The notes beneath the pieces were generated by a model. The model had not been told where the DNA came from. It saw only the letters and a list, made by a program, of their open reading frames with translations, and made no database searches. Below, piece after piece: positions 31,215 through 40,361 of a DNA stretch of 52,524 nt (its first letter is position 1; every line of letters starts with the position of its first letter). The position numbers were made by a program, and so were the translations under genes. This DNA comes from Planctomycetota bacterium. Lineage in GTDB: Bacteria; Planctomycetota; GCA-002687715; DRQF01. The stretch lies in NCBI GenBank assembly GCA_011369445.1, contig DRQF01000293.1, positions 1 to 52,524 of the forward strand, read 5' to 3'.

Positions 31215-33452
31215 TCAGTTGTTCTCGGGGTTTGCGGGGGGCGCCGCGCACACCTTCACCGGGCCGCCCGCCACGGACGCTTCGGCGCGCGCCGTGTCCA
31301 TGTCGAGAGCGCGCGAAGTCCACCCCTCGTAGGTCCTATCGCAGGTCACCATGACGATCTGATGGTCGTCGAGCCGATCCAGCAACTCTCGGGTCACCTC
31401 GAGGCGTTCCTCGTCGAAGTTGACGAAGGGGTCGTCCAGGAAGAAGGGCAAGGAGACGTTCTTCGAAAGGTGGCGCGCGATGGCCACGCGCATGGCGAAG
31501 TAGAGTTGATCCTGGGTGCCCTGGGAGAGGTCCGACGGCTGGATGTGAGTGTTGTCGTACTTCGTCAACATGGGTTCCATGTTCGGCGAGAGGGTGACCC
31601 GGGTGTAGCGATTGCCCGTGATGCCTCGGAAGATCTCCGAGACCTCTTCCGAGAGCCGAGTGAGGTCCCCCTCCTGGAACTCGGTCACGCATTCCTCCAG
31701 CACGTCGATGACCACGCGCAAAGCGTCTCGCTCCATTTCCAAACGATCGAGTTTGTGGCGTTCGTCCCGTACCTCACCCTCGAGCGTGGGAAGGTCGTAG
31801 TCCACGTCGCTGGTGGCGCGGGCAAGCGCGATCTTGGCTTCCGTGAGAACCTCGCCGGTGACCTCGACCTCCTCGGTGAGTTCTTCGATTCTGCGGCGAA
31901 GCTCCTCCATGCTGCGAGCGATGGCGACGGGCTCTTCAGAGATCTCTCGCAGATAGGGGGCGTCTCTCAGAATGATTTCCATGAGACCGTTGCACCGAAG
32001 GTTCTCCTCGGCCGTCTTCTCATAGGTGCCTTCGATTTCCTCGCGGGCACCCAGCACCTTCATGGAAGAGACCCGTCGTGCGCGTTCGGACAAAAGCTCC
32101 CGATGACGGCGGAAATCCTTGAGGAGACGCTCCGGATCCGCCTTGGCGAGGAGGCCGTCCGTACCCTGGATGATGGCATCGATTCCTTCTCGACGCAGCC
32201 GCGCGGCCTGGGCCCGGCCGTCGATGCGGGCCTGCAGTTCGGCTTGGCGCTCCTTGAATCCGGTGGCCATGGCTCGGCCGAGGAAGAAGAGTCCTCCGCC
32301 CAGGATCAGCGCCACGAGCCCGCCGGCGGCAGGCGACACCGTCTGGAAGAGGATGGCTCCGACACCCACGCCCAAGACGGCCAGGAGCGCTCCCAACTTG
32401 TTGTTGGGGACGGGGCGCAGTTCCGCCAAGAGATCGCGGTCCCGGCGGAGAAGGGATTCTTCCTGTTCGAGTTCCCTCACCTCCGACCGCAAGCGCGCTA
32501 CGAGTTCAGGGAACTCCTCGCCCACGTCCTTCATGTGGGCAAGCTTCGTCTTCAACTCCTCGTCGATGCGCTTCACCTGGGACCTGATCTCGAGGTAGGT
32601 CGTCCGGCGGCGATCGGCCTCCGAAAAGCGCTCGCGAGCGGCGTCGCGATCACGCACCAGCTTGCAGAAACGCTCGAACTGGGCGAGCGTGCGGCGGTTG
32701 TCTTCGAGGTCCGTCTTCGCCTGCGCCTGCTTGGTCTCCAGTTTCTTCACTTCCTGCTCGAGACTCATGGTCTTCATGAAATTGTCCCGGGCGGATTCGA
32801 GGCGCTCGATGTTGGAATCCAGGCTCTTACGGAGTTTCTCGATCTTGCGGGGGCGCGCCTTGCTGCGCTGACGCCAGGGGTTTTCCATGGTCAGGTCGGA
32901 GAAACGGCTGTGGAGGTCATGGAGGACCCCCTTGAAGTCCGTGCTGTTGGACCCCGAGACCAGCTTGCGGATCTGGTCATTGATGGAGGTGTGGAGGGCG
33001 CTTTGGCCCACGAACGCCGTGCCGCGGAAGACGGCTTCGTCCTGGAAGCCGACCAACTCCTCGATGCGCCGGTAGTACTCGATATCGTCGTCCGCATGAC
33101 CGCGGGGGTTGGCCGAACCCAAGAATTGGGGGTCGTAGGTGCCGTCGGACTTCAGCTCGCCGATCTCCGCCGTGTTGTCCGCGAAGTTGCGGCGTACTCG
33201 AAACACGCGGCCGTCGTCCGCCGTCAGTTCGACTTCGCCGGCGTACTCGTCGTAGTTCTCCCAAGGTTCGAATTTTCGCTGGAGAGCCGCATCCTTGAAA
33301 CCGAAGAGGACGCCGAACATGGCGCTCATGAGGGTGGACTTCCCCGCCTCGTTGCGCCCGATGATGACGTTGAGGTGACCATCCGGGAATTCGACTTCCA
33401 GCCCCTTGTTGAAGGTGCCGAACCCCATGAGCTTGACTTTGCGGATTCTCAC
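31215..33452 (-). CDS. YhaN-like Rad50/SbcC-type AAA ATPase with membrane hairpin
   Basis: A 745-residue SMC-like ATPase. Walker A IIGRNEAGKST is at residues 31-40. The N-terminal lobe ends with a Q-loop region (VGQSALHTSINDQIRKL). Long coiled coils surround a hydrophobic hairpin at about 348-395 (LGALLAVLGVGVGAILFQ, GGLVALILGGGLFFLG) in place of a zinc hook. The ABC signature is DLSQGTQDQLYFAMRVAIA, and Walker B is LPFFLDDPFVNFDEERL. The membrane hairpin between coils matches the YhaN type known from Bacillus rather than SbcC. Role inferred: ATP-dependent partner of the metallophosphoesterase encoded just upstream, acting on DNA ends. The start is a GTG whose bases overlap the TGA of that gene (GTGA), so translation is coupled. 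Confidence 0.9.
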   Translation of the reverse strand: MRIRKVKLMGFGTFNKGLEVEFPDGHLNVIIGRNEAGKSTLMSAMFGVLFGFKDAALQRKFEPWENYDEYAGEVELTADDGRVFRVRRNFADNTAEIGELKSDGTYDPQFLGSANPRGHADDDIEYYRRIEELVGFQDEAVFRGTAFVGQSALHTSINDQIRKLVSGSNSTDFKGVLHDLHSRFSDLTMENPWRQRSKARPRKIEKLRKSLDSNIERLESARDNFMKTMSLEQEVKKLETKQAQAKTDLEDNRRTLAQFERFCKLVRDRDAARERFSEADRRRTTYLEIRSQVKRIDEELKTKLAHMKDVGEEFPELVARLRSEVRELEQEESLLRRDRDLLAELRPVPNNKLGALLAVLGVGVGAILFQTVSPAAGGLVALILGGGLFFLGRAMATGFKERQAELQARIDGRAQAARLRREGIDAIIQGTDGLLAKADPERLLKDFRRHRELLSERARRVSSMKVLGAREEIEGTYEKTAEENLRCNGLMEIILRDAPYLREISEEPVAIARSMEELRRRIEELTEEVEVTGEVLTEAKIALARATSDVDYDLPTLEGEVRDERHKLDRLEMERDALRVVIDVLEECVTEFQEGDLTRLSEEVSEIFRGITGNRYTRVTLSPNMEPMLTKYDNTHIQPSDLSQGTQDQLYFAMRVAIARHLSKNVSLPFFLDDPFVNFDEERLEVTRELLDRLDDHQIVMVTCDRTYEGWTSRALDMDTARAEASVAGGPVKVCAAPPANPENN

Positions 33453-34849
33453 AGCCCTTCCTCCCTTTCCTTCAAGCCCGTTTCGCTCTCTTGAATCGGA
33501 GCGGTCTTCGTTCCGTTGCGGCCGTTATCCGCGGCGTCGAGGGCCGCATTCTTGCGCCGGCGATATTCGAGCATGGCTCGAACTTTCTCCTCGAGATCGA
33601 CCATGCCCTCGGCGGCCTGGATGCCTTGATCTGCCACCATCTCGTCAGAGTCGGGGATGAGTGAGTAGATCGAATCCGCGGGGGTTTCCTCGTCGACGAA
33701 TTGTTCCACGCCGATCTTCAAGGCCTTCTCATGGACACGCAGTTCCCGCAGAAGGGCGTCATCGTGGCCCTTTTTGACGATGCGGGCCTTCAGGTCTTCG
33801 ATGCGCGTGCCCAGCTTCCGGACGAAGTAGCCCCGGATGGTGTTCTCGCTTTCGATCTTCTTGAGGAGCGCACTGTCGACGAGCCGGGATTCGTCCAAGA
33901 TCTCCAGGTGGAAGAATTGGTCTGCCGCATCCTCCTGAATGTCCTCCAGGTCCGCGATGAATTCCGCCGTGCCCTTCAGGATGAAGCGGACGATCCGATC
34001 CGGGCCGCTGTGGGCGAGGATCGCTTCCTTGAGCGCATCGGCGTCCGTGATGCGGTCGTCGTGGAGGTCGAGGGCGATTTCGAGGATCGCCTTGCGGGTG
34101 TGCACGACCCGTTCCAGGTGAACCGAGTCTCCGTCCCATTCCACGACCAAGTGCCCATGGTCCGTGGCGGTTCCTTCGCCGAAGCCCCGAGATTCGGCAA
34201 CGCCCGTCCACGCCAGCGTCGTGTCGCCGCAGCGTTCTTCGTAGTAGTCGGCTTCGCCGCCCAGAGCCACGTAGTCGAGGCCCCACGTCGCGATGTCCGC
34301 GGGGGCCAGTGCTTGCTCATGGACGGCGCCTTCCTCCGTCGGTCCCCGGCGGGCGTGAACGACCCCCACGTGGAAACCCTTGTCCTGGGTGCGTTCCACC
34401 GGGGGAAGGGGCGAGGGGGTTTGCCCCGGCACGTAGGCGAATCCGTAGAAGAAGACGCGCCGGCCTTGGATGTCGTGGACCACCGGTTTGCCGGGAGCAG
34501 GGTTCAGGAAGATATCCACTCCGGGGAGGCGCTCGGTGCGGTAGACCGAATTCTTGTAGGCGAGGCTGTCATGGTGGCCGGGCACCATCACCACGGGGAG
34601 CCCCTTGGCGAGAAGCCGGGAGATCAACCCCTTGGCGAAGCTCCAGATGGATTCTTCCGGCCTGTGGTACTCGAAAAGATTGCCGGGAATGAGCACGGCG
34701 TCGATCTTGTGGGCGGGATCGAGAGCGTATTCCACGGCGTCGCGGAAGGCGAGCTTGAAGTCCTCGCTGCGCTCACGGGCGCGTTCGCCGAGGTAGAAAT
34801 TCCGGCACCCGAGATGGGCGTCCGCGACTTGAAGGAGTCTCACGTTCAT
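33449..34849 (-). CDS. YhaO/Mre11-like metallophosphoesterase with altered active site
   Basis: A 466-residue protein of the SbcD/Mre11/YhaO group by order of motifs and by its Rad50-like partner. The start at 34849 is supported by GAGG five bases upstream. Motif I is intact (ADAHLG, D10 and H12). Motif II is PGNLFE instead of GDxFD (N57, E60). Motif III is PGHHDS instead of GNHDS (H92). Motif IV histidine is present (GVVHARRG, H165). Motif V is ALGGEADYYE where the family has ALGHIH (197-201). Several metal ligands are therefore replaced, and ordinary Mn-dependent nuclease activity is doubtful. The C-terminal half contains a cap-like helical region (VEQFVDEETPADSI). It may keep DNA binding or use a different metal set. 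It overlaps the YhaN-like gene by four bases. Confidence 0.85.
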   Translation of the reverse strand: MNVRLLQVADAHLGCRNFYLGERARERSEDFKLAFRDAVEYALDPAHKIDAVLIPGNLFEYHRPEESIWSFAKGLISRLLAKGLPVVMVPGHHDSLAYKNSVYRTERLPGVDIFLNPAPGKPVVHDIQGRRVFFYGFAYVPGQTPSPLPPVERTQDKGFHVGVVHARRGPTEEGAVHEQALAPADIATWGLDYVALGGEADYYEERCGDTTLAWTGVAESRGFGEGTATDHGHLVVEWDGDSVHLERVVHTRKAILEIALDLHDDRITDADALKEAILAHSGPDRIVRFILKGTAEFIADLEDIQEDAADQFFHLEILDESRLVDSALLKKIESENTIRGYFVRKLGTRIEDLKARIVKKGHDDALLRELRVHEKALKIGVEQFVDEETPADSIYSLIPDSDEMVADQGIQAAEGMVDLEEKVRAMLEYRRRKNAALDAADNGRNGTKTAPIQESETGLKEREEGL

Positions 34850-35021
34850 GGCGTCCTCGACTTCGGTAGGGTCCAGAGGAACAGGGAGGCGCCTCGGACC
34901 CGTCGTGCGGGAAGCCAGGAACCTCATCAGAGGCCCAATTCGACACCGTGGCGATCCTCCCAGGGATCACGGCGATCCTATGGCCCGGGAGGGACAGATC
35001 GGGGGCGGGAATCCATGCGTG

Positions 35022-36416
35022 TCAGTCGGTGAGACTGGCCCGATTCAGAAAGAGAAGGGCGAAGCAGGTGTCCTCCAAAGAGCGGTGCCATGAGCCGTCT
35101 CGCCACTGCCACTTCAGCAGGCCCTGGGCCCCCTCGCGGTACCAGGGGCGATTGCCGATGCGTTTCCAGCCGTAGAAGGACCCCACTCGCTCCAAGCCGT
35201 AGAGCCAGTAGTAGTGGCTGCGCCCCGAACCCGGGTTGATCTCCACTGCGAAGTGCGCATCCAGCCAAGCCCTGGCTTTGGCCACCCGTTTGGCCATCTT
35301 CCCCAGCCGTCCCCGATCTCTCTTCAAGGGCGCTTCGCACAGCCGAAAAATGGCCAGGGCCGCCGCAGTCATACTTCCCGTCTCCGGGTCGGCGTCGGCG
35401 CCCTTGCGGACGGGGACGTAGGTGTAGCCGCCTCGGGGCCCCGCGTCGCGAATCAGGGCGTCGGCGCAGCGCTGGAACACCTTCTTGGGAACCTTGATGC
35501 CCACGTCGCGGGCCGCCTGGAGGCCTAGAATCGCGTACTGAGCGTTGGAGAGATCGGCGCGACCGGTGGGGTAGCCCCACAGCCCCTGGGAATCCTGGTT
35601 CTTGACCAGAAACGCCGCCGACGCCTTCAGCCGCTTGGTGTAGCGCTTCGTGCTCACCGCTCTGAGGAACATGGCCTGGAGCGCCACCGAGTAGACCTTC
35701 TTCATAGGCAGGGCGTGGACTCGCTCGACCAAATCCTGGATGAGGGGGTCGTCCCGGTCGAGGCCCGATTTCTTCAGGGTGAGCCCCACCAGGGAAAGAA
35801 CGCCCATGGGGTAGTCCTTGGCGTTCTTCGTCTTCCAACTGCCGTCGGCGCGCCGCGTCTTCTTCAGCCACGCCACGCCGCGGTCGATGGCCTTGTTGAC
35901 CTCTCGCTCGTCCGGGTGAGGTTCCGGGCGGGTGGGGACGGTGCCGCCTTCGGTGAGGAGGAGGGTGGCTTCTTCGATGCGAAGTCCCCATCGATCTTCC
36001 ACGACCGCGGACACCACGATGCGCCACTGGGTCGCCGTCGTCTTGCGAAACCGCAGGACGGGGCGGGGGCTGAAGTTTCTCTTCAGTTCAGCGACCTTTC
36101 GGAATCGCTTCCCGCTCTTCGCTTCCAGCCTGAGATCGCGAGGGGTCCCTGCGCCGCCTTCCGCCGCGGAGACGAGAGCCAGCGTGTCGGCCGTGATGGG
36201 CTCGGGAAAGATCAGCTCCAGCGTGCCGGCCCGGGTCCCCTTGCGGGTTTCGAAGGCCGTCGTCGGGTCGCCGTCCACAGCCAGGGCGGGACCGTGGGAC
36301 TTGCGCACCGGGGCGTCGGAGCGTGCCGTGGGACGGTCTTGGCCCGGGCATGCGACGGCGAGGGCGCCGCCCGCGAACGCAAGGGCCAGACCGAGAAGGG
36401 CTGCGCGGCTACTCAA
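35022..36416 (-). CDS. Exported discoidin-like plus alpha/alpha-toroid protein
   Basis: A 464-residue protein. An N-terminal hydrophobic signal (ALLGLALAFAGGALAVA) is followed by a beta domain of F5/8-type-C/discoidin style (ALAVDGDPTTAFETRKGT, ATQWRIVVSAVVEDRWGLRI). Residues about 175-464 are an alpha/alpha toroid like that of terpene cyclases and thioester domains: repeats such as AIDRGVAWLKKTRRADGSW, AAFLVKNQDSQGLWGYPTG and LLKWQWRDGSWHRSLEDTCF, ending FALLFLNRASL. The DxDD motif of squalene-hopene cyclases is not seen, so it is probably a binding or structural toroid, common in Planctomycetota. The start is a TTG at 36416 that overlaps the end of the upstream gene by 8 bases; no nearer ATG preserves the signal peptide. 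Confidence 0.82.
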   Translation of the reverse strand: MSSRAALLGLALAFAGGALAVACPGQDRPTARSDAPVRKSHGPALAVDGDPTTAFETRKGTRAGTLELIFPEPITADTLALVSAAEGGAGTPRDLRLEAKSGKRFRKVAELKRNFSPRPVLRFRKTTATQWRIVVSAVVEDRWGLRIEEATLLLTEGGTVPTRPEPHPDEREVNKAIDRGVAWLKKTRRADGSWKTKNAKDYPMGVLSLVGLTLKKSGLDRDDPLIQDLVERVHALPMKKVYSVALQAMFLRAVSTKRYTKRLKASAAFLVKNQDSQGLWGYPTGRADLSNAQYAILGLQAARDVGIKVPKKVFQRCADALIRDAGPRGGYTYVPVRKGADADPETGSMTAAALAIFRLCEAPLKRDRGRLGKMAKRVAKARAWLDAHFAVEINPGSGRSHYYWLYGLERVGSFYGWKRIGNRPWYREGAQGLLKWQWRDGSWHRSLEDTCFALLFLNRASLTD

Positions 36417-38589
36417 ATCGAAACTCCAAGGTGACGGCGGTGGTTCCGCCGGGTTTCAGGGTGAAGGCGACGAGCGAGGAGGCGAGCCCCGCGTGCGCCA
36501 CCCCAAGGTAGCGTCCGGGCGGCCACCGGACCAAGACGACCTCGTCGCCGTCGACCACCTTCTCCCGCCGGAGGCGGGCCGAAACGCCGCCCAGGGTTTC
36601 TACTCTCTCCGGGGAAACCTCCAACGTGATCTTCTCCGGCGCCTCCCCCACGAGGTGGATTCTCAGTTTTCCCGTGCTCCACGGTGCGGTCTCCCACCCG
36701 ACTTTCGTGTCCGAGTCCGGACGGATCTCCACGGATCGTGCCCCGGGGATGCGGCTCAGTCGCAGCCAGTCTTCCGTGGGGACTTGGAACGGGCCGATGG
36801 CCAGCAAGAGGACATGAGGGCCCGGGGCGACCTGGGGGAAATGGGCTTTTCCCTCGGTGTCGAAGGGGGCTTCGACCGTGGCGCCCTGCCGATCCACGAG
36901 GACGGCGCGAAGATCGGGGGCTCCACCCTCGGCGAGCGTCACCGTGCAGGCCGGTCCCCGTTGCAGGGGAATCGTGGCCGCAGCGTCGGCGGAGGAATCC
37001 TCGTCCCCCGCGACGGTGAGGCGGCCGGGCGCGTACCGGGGCGCCGTCACCCACAAGTCCAAGGACCCGGCCGGCGCGCCGCGAATTTCGAATCTTCCGT
37101 CCCGGTCGGTGCGGGCCCAAGGTGCTAGACGAACGCAGGGGAGGTCTTCGAGGGCGGCTCCCGCGAGGATGCGCGCCCCCTCGACGGGTCGTCCGTCCAC
37201 GGCATCCACGACCCGGCCCGAAACCCGCCCCATCGTCGGTGTTCGCGCCGGGGGATGCAGGGTGAGGGGCCTGCCTTGCGTGGCCTCCACGATTCCGCCG
37301 CTGTCGGTCACGGTGAGACCGGTCAAACGGTCGATCCACTCCACCCGAAACGATCCGGCTCGCACCCGCCCTTCGTCCGGCCACTCGCCCCACAGGGACG
37401 CGGTGACGAAATCGAAGCGCTGGCCCTCGATCACGGAGACGTCCACGGGAACGAGGCGGAACTCCCAATCTCGGCCCTCACCTTGGCTTTCTGCCGCGAC
37501 GGAATACTCCGCCCAGGTGGGCGAGGGGGCTTCAAGGGGGCGGGCCCCGCCCCCGGCCTCCAGGATGACGAGCCTTCCCCGCTCCGCCACGTCGGGCTCG
37601 AACGCGGCCGCGGGCCACAGCGTCGCCGTGAGCCCGTTCGGCGATGGCAAATACCACCAAGCTCCGGACGCGTCGGCGTGCGTTGATGGCTGGGAAAGCG
37701 GTGCGAGTTCCACGGCCGGAACCGACGACGCGCCGCGCTCGACCGTCAAGGCCACGGCCCGGGCGCCGGGGGCCCACACGAGAAGATCCCACGCGCCGTC
37801 ACCGAGAAAGGTCAAAGGCGTCGGCCGGCCTGGATCGAGGACGAGGTGGGGCAAAGCTTCCGGAGTTCGGGGCGGTCGTCCCTTCTCGTCCACGCACCAG
37901 GGCGCCGGTCCGAGGAGGGTGGCCCCGGCGGCCGGCCGCGCCAGGACGTGGATCTCGTTGGGTGGTGCGCTCGTCCAGCCGGGGGCCCAGTGGGCAGAGA
38001 GAGCGAGGGGCGTCCGGCTCGGCGCAAGTCTCCGCAGGTTCACGACGACCGGTGCACCCCAGGGCATGGGTGCGACGGGGGCGCTTCGCACCCAGGGCTT
38101 CGGCGCGTCGTCGGCCAACAACAGCACGACCCCTTCTGCGGGCGGGATCACGGTGGCGAAAAACCGCCCGTTCTCGTCGGCGCGGACGCGGGCCAGGGCG
38201 GGATCGGGGGCGAGCCCCGGGAAGGCGGTTCCGTCGAGACCGCGCATCACGAGCACCTCCGCGAAAGGCAGCGGCCGGCCCTCCGCGTCCGTGACCTGTC
38301 CCGTCAGGTGAGCGGGGCCGCGCAGGGGGCGGGCTTTCTGGGCAGGCCCCTTCCCCGAGGCGTTTCCGAGAGCTTCTCCGGGGACTCCATCCCGAAGGAC
38401 GGGGGTCGCGGCGTCTTTGCCCCGGCCGCCGTCCCGCCCCGCGGCGTTCGCCTTCCTCCCCCGTTCCCCACCGCCCCCCGAACCCGGCACCCGTCCGAAG
38501 AGCCAGGCGATGAACCAGCACAACAAGAGCAGCAGCAGAACCAGGAGCCCATGCCGCCCCTTCAATCTCCATCGTCGTCGCTTTCCCAT
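36409..38589 (-). CDS. Membrane-anchored protein with carboxypeptidase-regulatory-like domains
   Basis: A 726-residue protein. The start at ATG 38589 gives a basic N-terminus and one membrane segment (LLVLLLLLLCWFIAWLFG), a signal anchor. A Gly/Arg/Lys-rich linker follows. Several Ig-like carboxypeptidase-regulatory-type (SdrD-B-like) beta domains are then visible: LTGQVTDAEGRPLPFAEVLV, VSGRVVDAVDGRPVEGARIL with RTDRDGRFEIRGAPAGSLDL, and less complete ones. Such domains mediate binding in the envelope. The C-terminus (GGTTAVTLEFRFE) is a beta strand. The stop overlaps the start of the discoidin/toroid gene downstream, so the two are translated together and probably act in the same envelope structure. 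A function cannot be named. Confidence 0.85.
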   Translation of the reverse strand: MGKRRRWRLKGRHGLLVLLLLLLCWFIAWLFGRVPGSGGGGERGRKANAAGRDGGRGKDAATPVLRDGVPGEALGNASGKGPAQKARPLRGPAHLTGQVTDAEGRPLPFAEVLVMRGLDGTAFPGLAPDPALARVRADENGRFFATVIPPAEGVVLLLADDAPKPWVRSAPVAPMPWGAPVVVNLRRLAPSRTPLALSAHWAPGWTSAPPNEIHVLARPAAGATLLGPAPWCVDEKGRPPRTPEALPHLVLDPGRPTPLTFLGDGAWDLLVWAPGARAVALTVERGASSVPAVELAPLSQPSTHADASGAWWYLPSPNGLTATLWPAAAFEPDVAERGRLVILEAGGGARPLEAPSPTWAEYSVAAESQGEGRDWEFRLVPVDVSVIEGQRFDFVTASLWGEWPDEGRVRAGSFRVEWIDRLTGLTVTDSGGIVEATQGRPLTLHPPARTPTMGRVSGRVVDAVDGRPVEGARILAGAALEDLPCVRLAPWARTDRDGRFEIRGAPAGSLDLWVTAPRYAPGRLTVAGDEDSSADAAATIPLQRGPACTVTLAEGGAPDLRAVLVDRQGATVEAPFDTEGKAHFPQVAPGPHVLLLAIGPFQVPTEDWLRLSRIPGARSVEIRPDSDTKVGWETAPWSTGKLRIHLVGEAPEKITLEVSPERVETLGGVSARLRREKVVDGDEVVLVRWPPGRYLGVAHAGLASSLVAFTLKPGGTTAVTLEFRFE

Positions 38590-38670
38590 GAGCCTCCATC
38601 CTAACTCGGATGACTCATGATCTCGCATCCCCGGAGCATGCTGCCGCTGCGGGACGGGGACGGGGCGGAG

Positions 38671-39588
38671 TCAGGCGATGAGCATGTCCATGCGGAAGAA
38701 GGCCTTGTACTCATCGAGGGTGAGGTCGGCGGGGACGATCTTGTTCACGAGCGTCTCGACGTCCGTTCCCGGGGCGCCCTGGAAGAGGGTCCTCGGATTC
38801 TCTCCTCGGCCGAGCTGAGTCAGTCCATCGAGGACGAATTCCGTAAGGAAGCTTCGGGGTGGGGGCTTGCCTTCGACGAATCGCTGGTGCGTGCGGCGCA
38901 GAAATCCCTTCACGACGGCCGTCGGGTTGGAGGGGGGCGCCACGTCCTTCCAGGCTTGAAGCGTGGGAGCCGAAGACCCGCCTCCCGGCCCTTCGCGTGG
39001 CGCGAAGGGGTCGGGCGGAATCGTTTGCAAGCTCGCCATGACACAAAGCCGGTGGCCGACGCTGCGCGCCTTCTTGGGCTTCCTGCCAAGGAGATCCAGA
39101 CCTTCTCGAAAGGCGGCCTCAAGTGATGCGGCGGCGTGAAGAAGGACGAAAGCTTGCAGTGTCCCGTCGCCGGAGAAATCTCCCTTGGCGGAGACCTTTC
39201 GAGCCGAGGACGCACAGCCCTCGGGGTCGAGACGCCAGAAGAGCAGGGTGGCGATCCCTCTTTCGGTGCGGGCTCCGCCCCACGCGAAAGGCTCGAAATC
39301 TCTCCCTTTGAAACCGTTCCCGCGGGCCTGGTTGACGAACGTGTCGACGAGGGCCGTTCTTTCCTTGTCGTGGCTGTAGGCGTCGCGATACGCCAGATGA
39401 TCCCACTTCGAAAGAAACGACTCGATCGCGCGATGTCTGCCGTCGGTCTGCTGCACGCCGGCTTCGGCGGCGGATTCGCCCGGCGATGCGGTTTCCGCCT
39501 CGGCTGTCTTGGAGACGTCTCGTCGACACTGAGGAGCGAGGAACGCGAGCGTTACAAGGACCATGAGGAGGAAACCGCGTCGGCTCAT
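38671..39588 (-). CDS. Exported hypothetical protein, 305 aa
   Basis: Not recognised. The ATG at 39588 gives MSRRGFLLMVLVTLAFLAPQC, a short export signal with a cysteine at the end. The -1 residue is glutamine, so a lipobox is imperfect and lipoprotein status is uncertain. The mature part includes RHRAIESFLSKWDHLAYRDA, a globular region with FVNQARGNGFKGRDFEPFAWGG, and a helical C-terminus. It lies 7 bases after the stop of another exported protein (39596-40159), so the two are an operon, and 81 bases before the start of the carboxypeptidase-regulatory gene on the same strand. Confidence 0.75.
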   Translation of the reverse strand: MSRRGFLLMVLVTLAFLAPQCRRDVSKTAEAETASPGESAAEAGVQQTDGRHRAIESFLSKWDHLAYRDAYSHDKERTALVDTFVNQARGNGFKGRDFEPFAWGGARTERGIATLLFWRLDPEGCASSARKVSAKGDFSGDGTLQAFVLLHAAASLEAAFREGLDLLGRKPKKARSVGHRLCVMASLQTIPPDPFAPREGPGGGSSAPTLQAWKDVAPPSNPTAVVKGFLRRTHQRFVEGKPPPRSFLTEFVLDGLTQLGRGENPRTLFQGAPGTDVETLVNKIVPADLTLDEYKAFFRMDMLIA

Positions 39589-39595
39589 TGTGGGA

Positions 39596-40159
39596 TCATC
39601 CAAGGGGTTCGAGGATGTAGGAGGCGCCTTCTTCGTACGTGGCGGCCGGTTCCGTGGGGACGTCCAGAACCGTTTCCAGCACCTGCCCCGTCGTGCCATC
39701 GACCTTTTCGATCTTGTAGTCGATCGTCCTGGCCGGAATGGACCGTGGAACGACGGTGTCGATTCGAGTGAGGGTCACCTGCCCCGTCTGAGGCGTGTCC
39801 GCGTAGCAGTGGTACTTGCGGGTCACGTCTTGGTCGTCGGTGATGCCGAGAATCGACGTGGTCGGGTCATAGTCGTAGGTCAGCTTCCACGACACGACGT
39901 CGATTCCGCGATCCCACTGCGTGAGGACGAGGGACTTCGTCGCCTTCGAAAAACTCCAGCTCATGAACTGATCCGGCGTTTCGTAACGGGTGTCGTTCGA
40001 GAACACCGTGACGGCAGCCGCCCAATCGTTTCCAGCCAGAGGACAGGGGGCGAGTTCGGAAGGGGGGGCGGTGGGAGTCCCGTCGGCCGTGAAGCGCGTG
40101 AGGAACATTCCGGCGACGACGAGGGCCGCGCCGGACAGGATTCGCAGTGTGATTCTCAT
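39596..40159 (-). CDS. Exported hypothetical protein, 187 aa
   Basis: Not recognised. The N-terminus MRITLRILSGAALVVAGMFL is a signal peptide or signal anchor, and the ribosome binding site AAGGAGA upstream is strong. The mature part is beta-rich with two cysteines (LAPCPLAG, YHCYADTP) that could form a disulfide. It is the first gene of a minus-strand group running through 38671-39588. The 202 bases upstream of it (40160-40361) hold a small hairpin (AGAAAC/GTTTCT near 40231-40248) in an AT-rich patch that probably includes the promoter; no clear -35/-10 pair was found. Confidence 0.75.
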   Translation of the reverse strand: MRITLRILSGAALVVAGMFLTRFTADGTPTAPPSELAPCPLAGNDWAAAVTVFSNDTRYETPDQFMSWSFSKATKSLVLTQWDRGIDVVSWKLTYDYDPTTSILGITDDQDVTRKYHCYADTPQTGQVTLTRIDTVVPRSIPARTIDYKIEKVDGTTGQVLETVLDVPTEPAATYEEGASYILEPLG

Positions 40160-40361
40160 GGCGGTGTTCTCCTTTCACGCGCTCGACCAAGACGTGTTGC
40201 CGAACTGGTGCGGTCGCGGTTGGAACAAGTAAAGAAACGCAGAGTTTCTGATAACGATGATACCAGGTTCCGGCTCATAGGGCGAACTGAGCGGGGATTT
40301 CCCGTGGACCTGGCGTTTTCTCTCCCGCGCCGAGGACGCTTGGGGGAGGTTCTGGCCTGGA

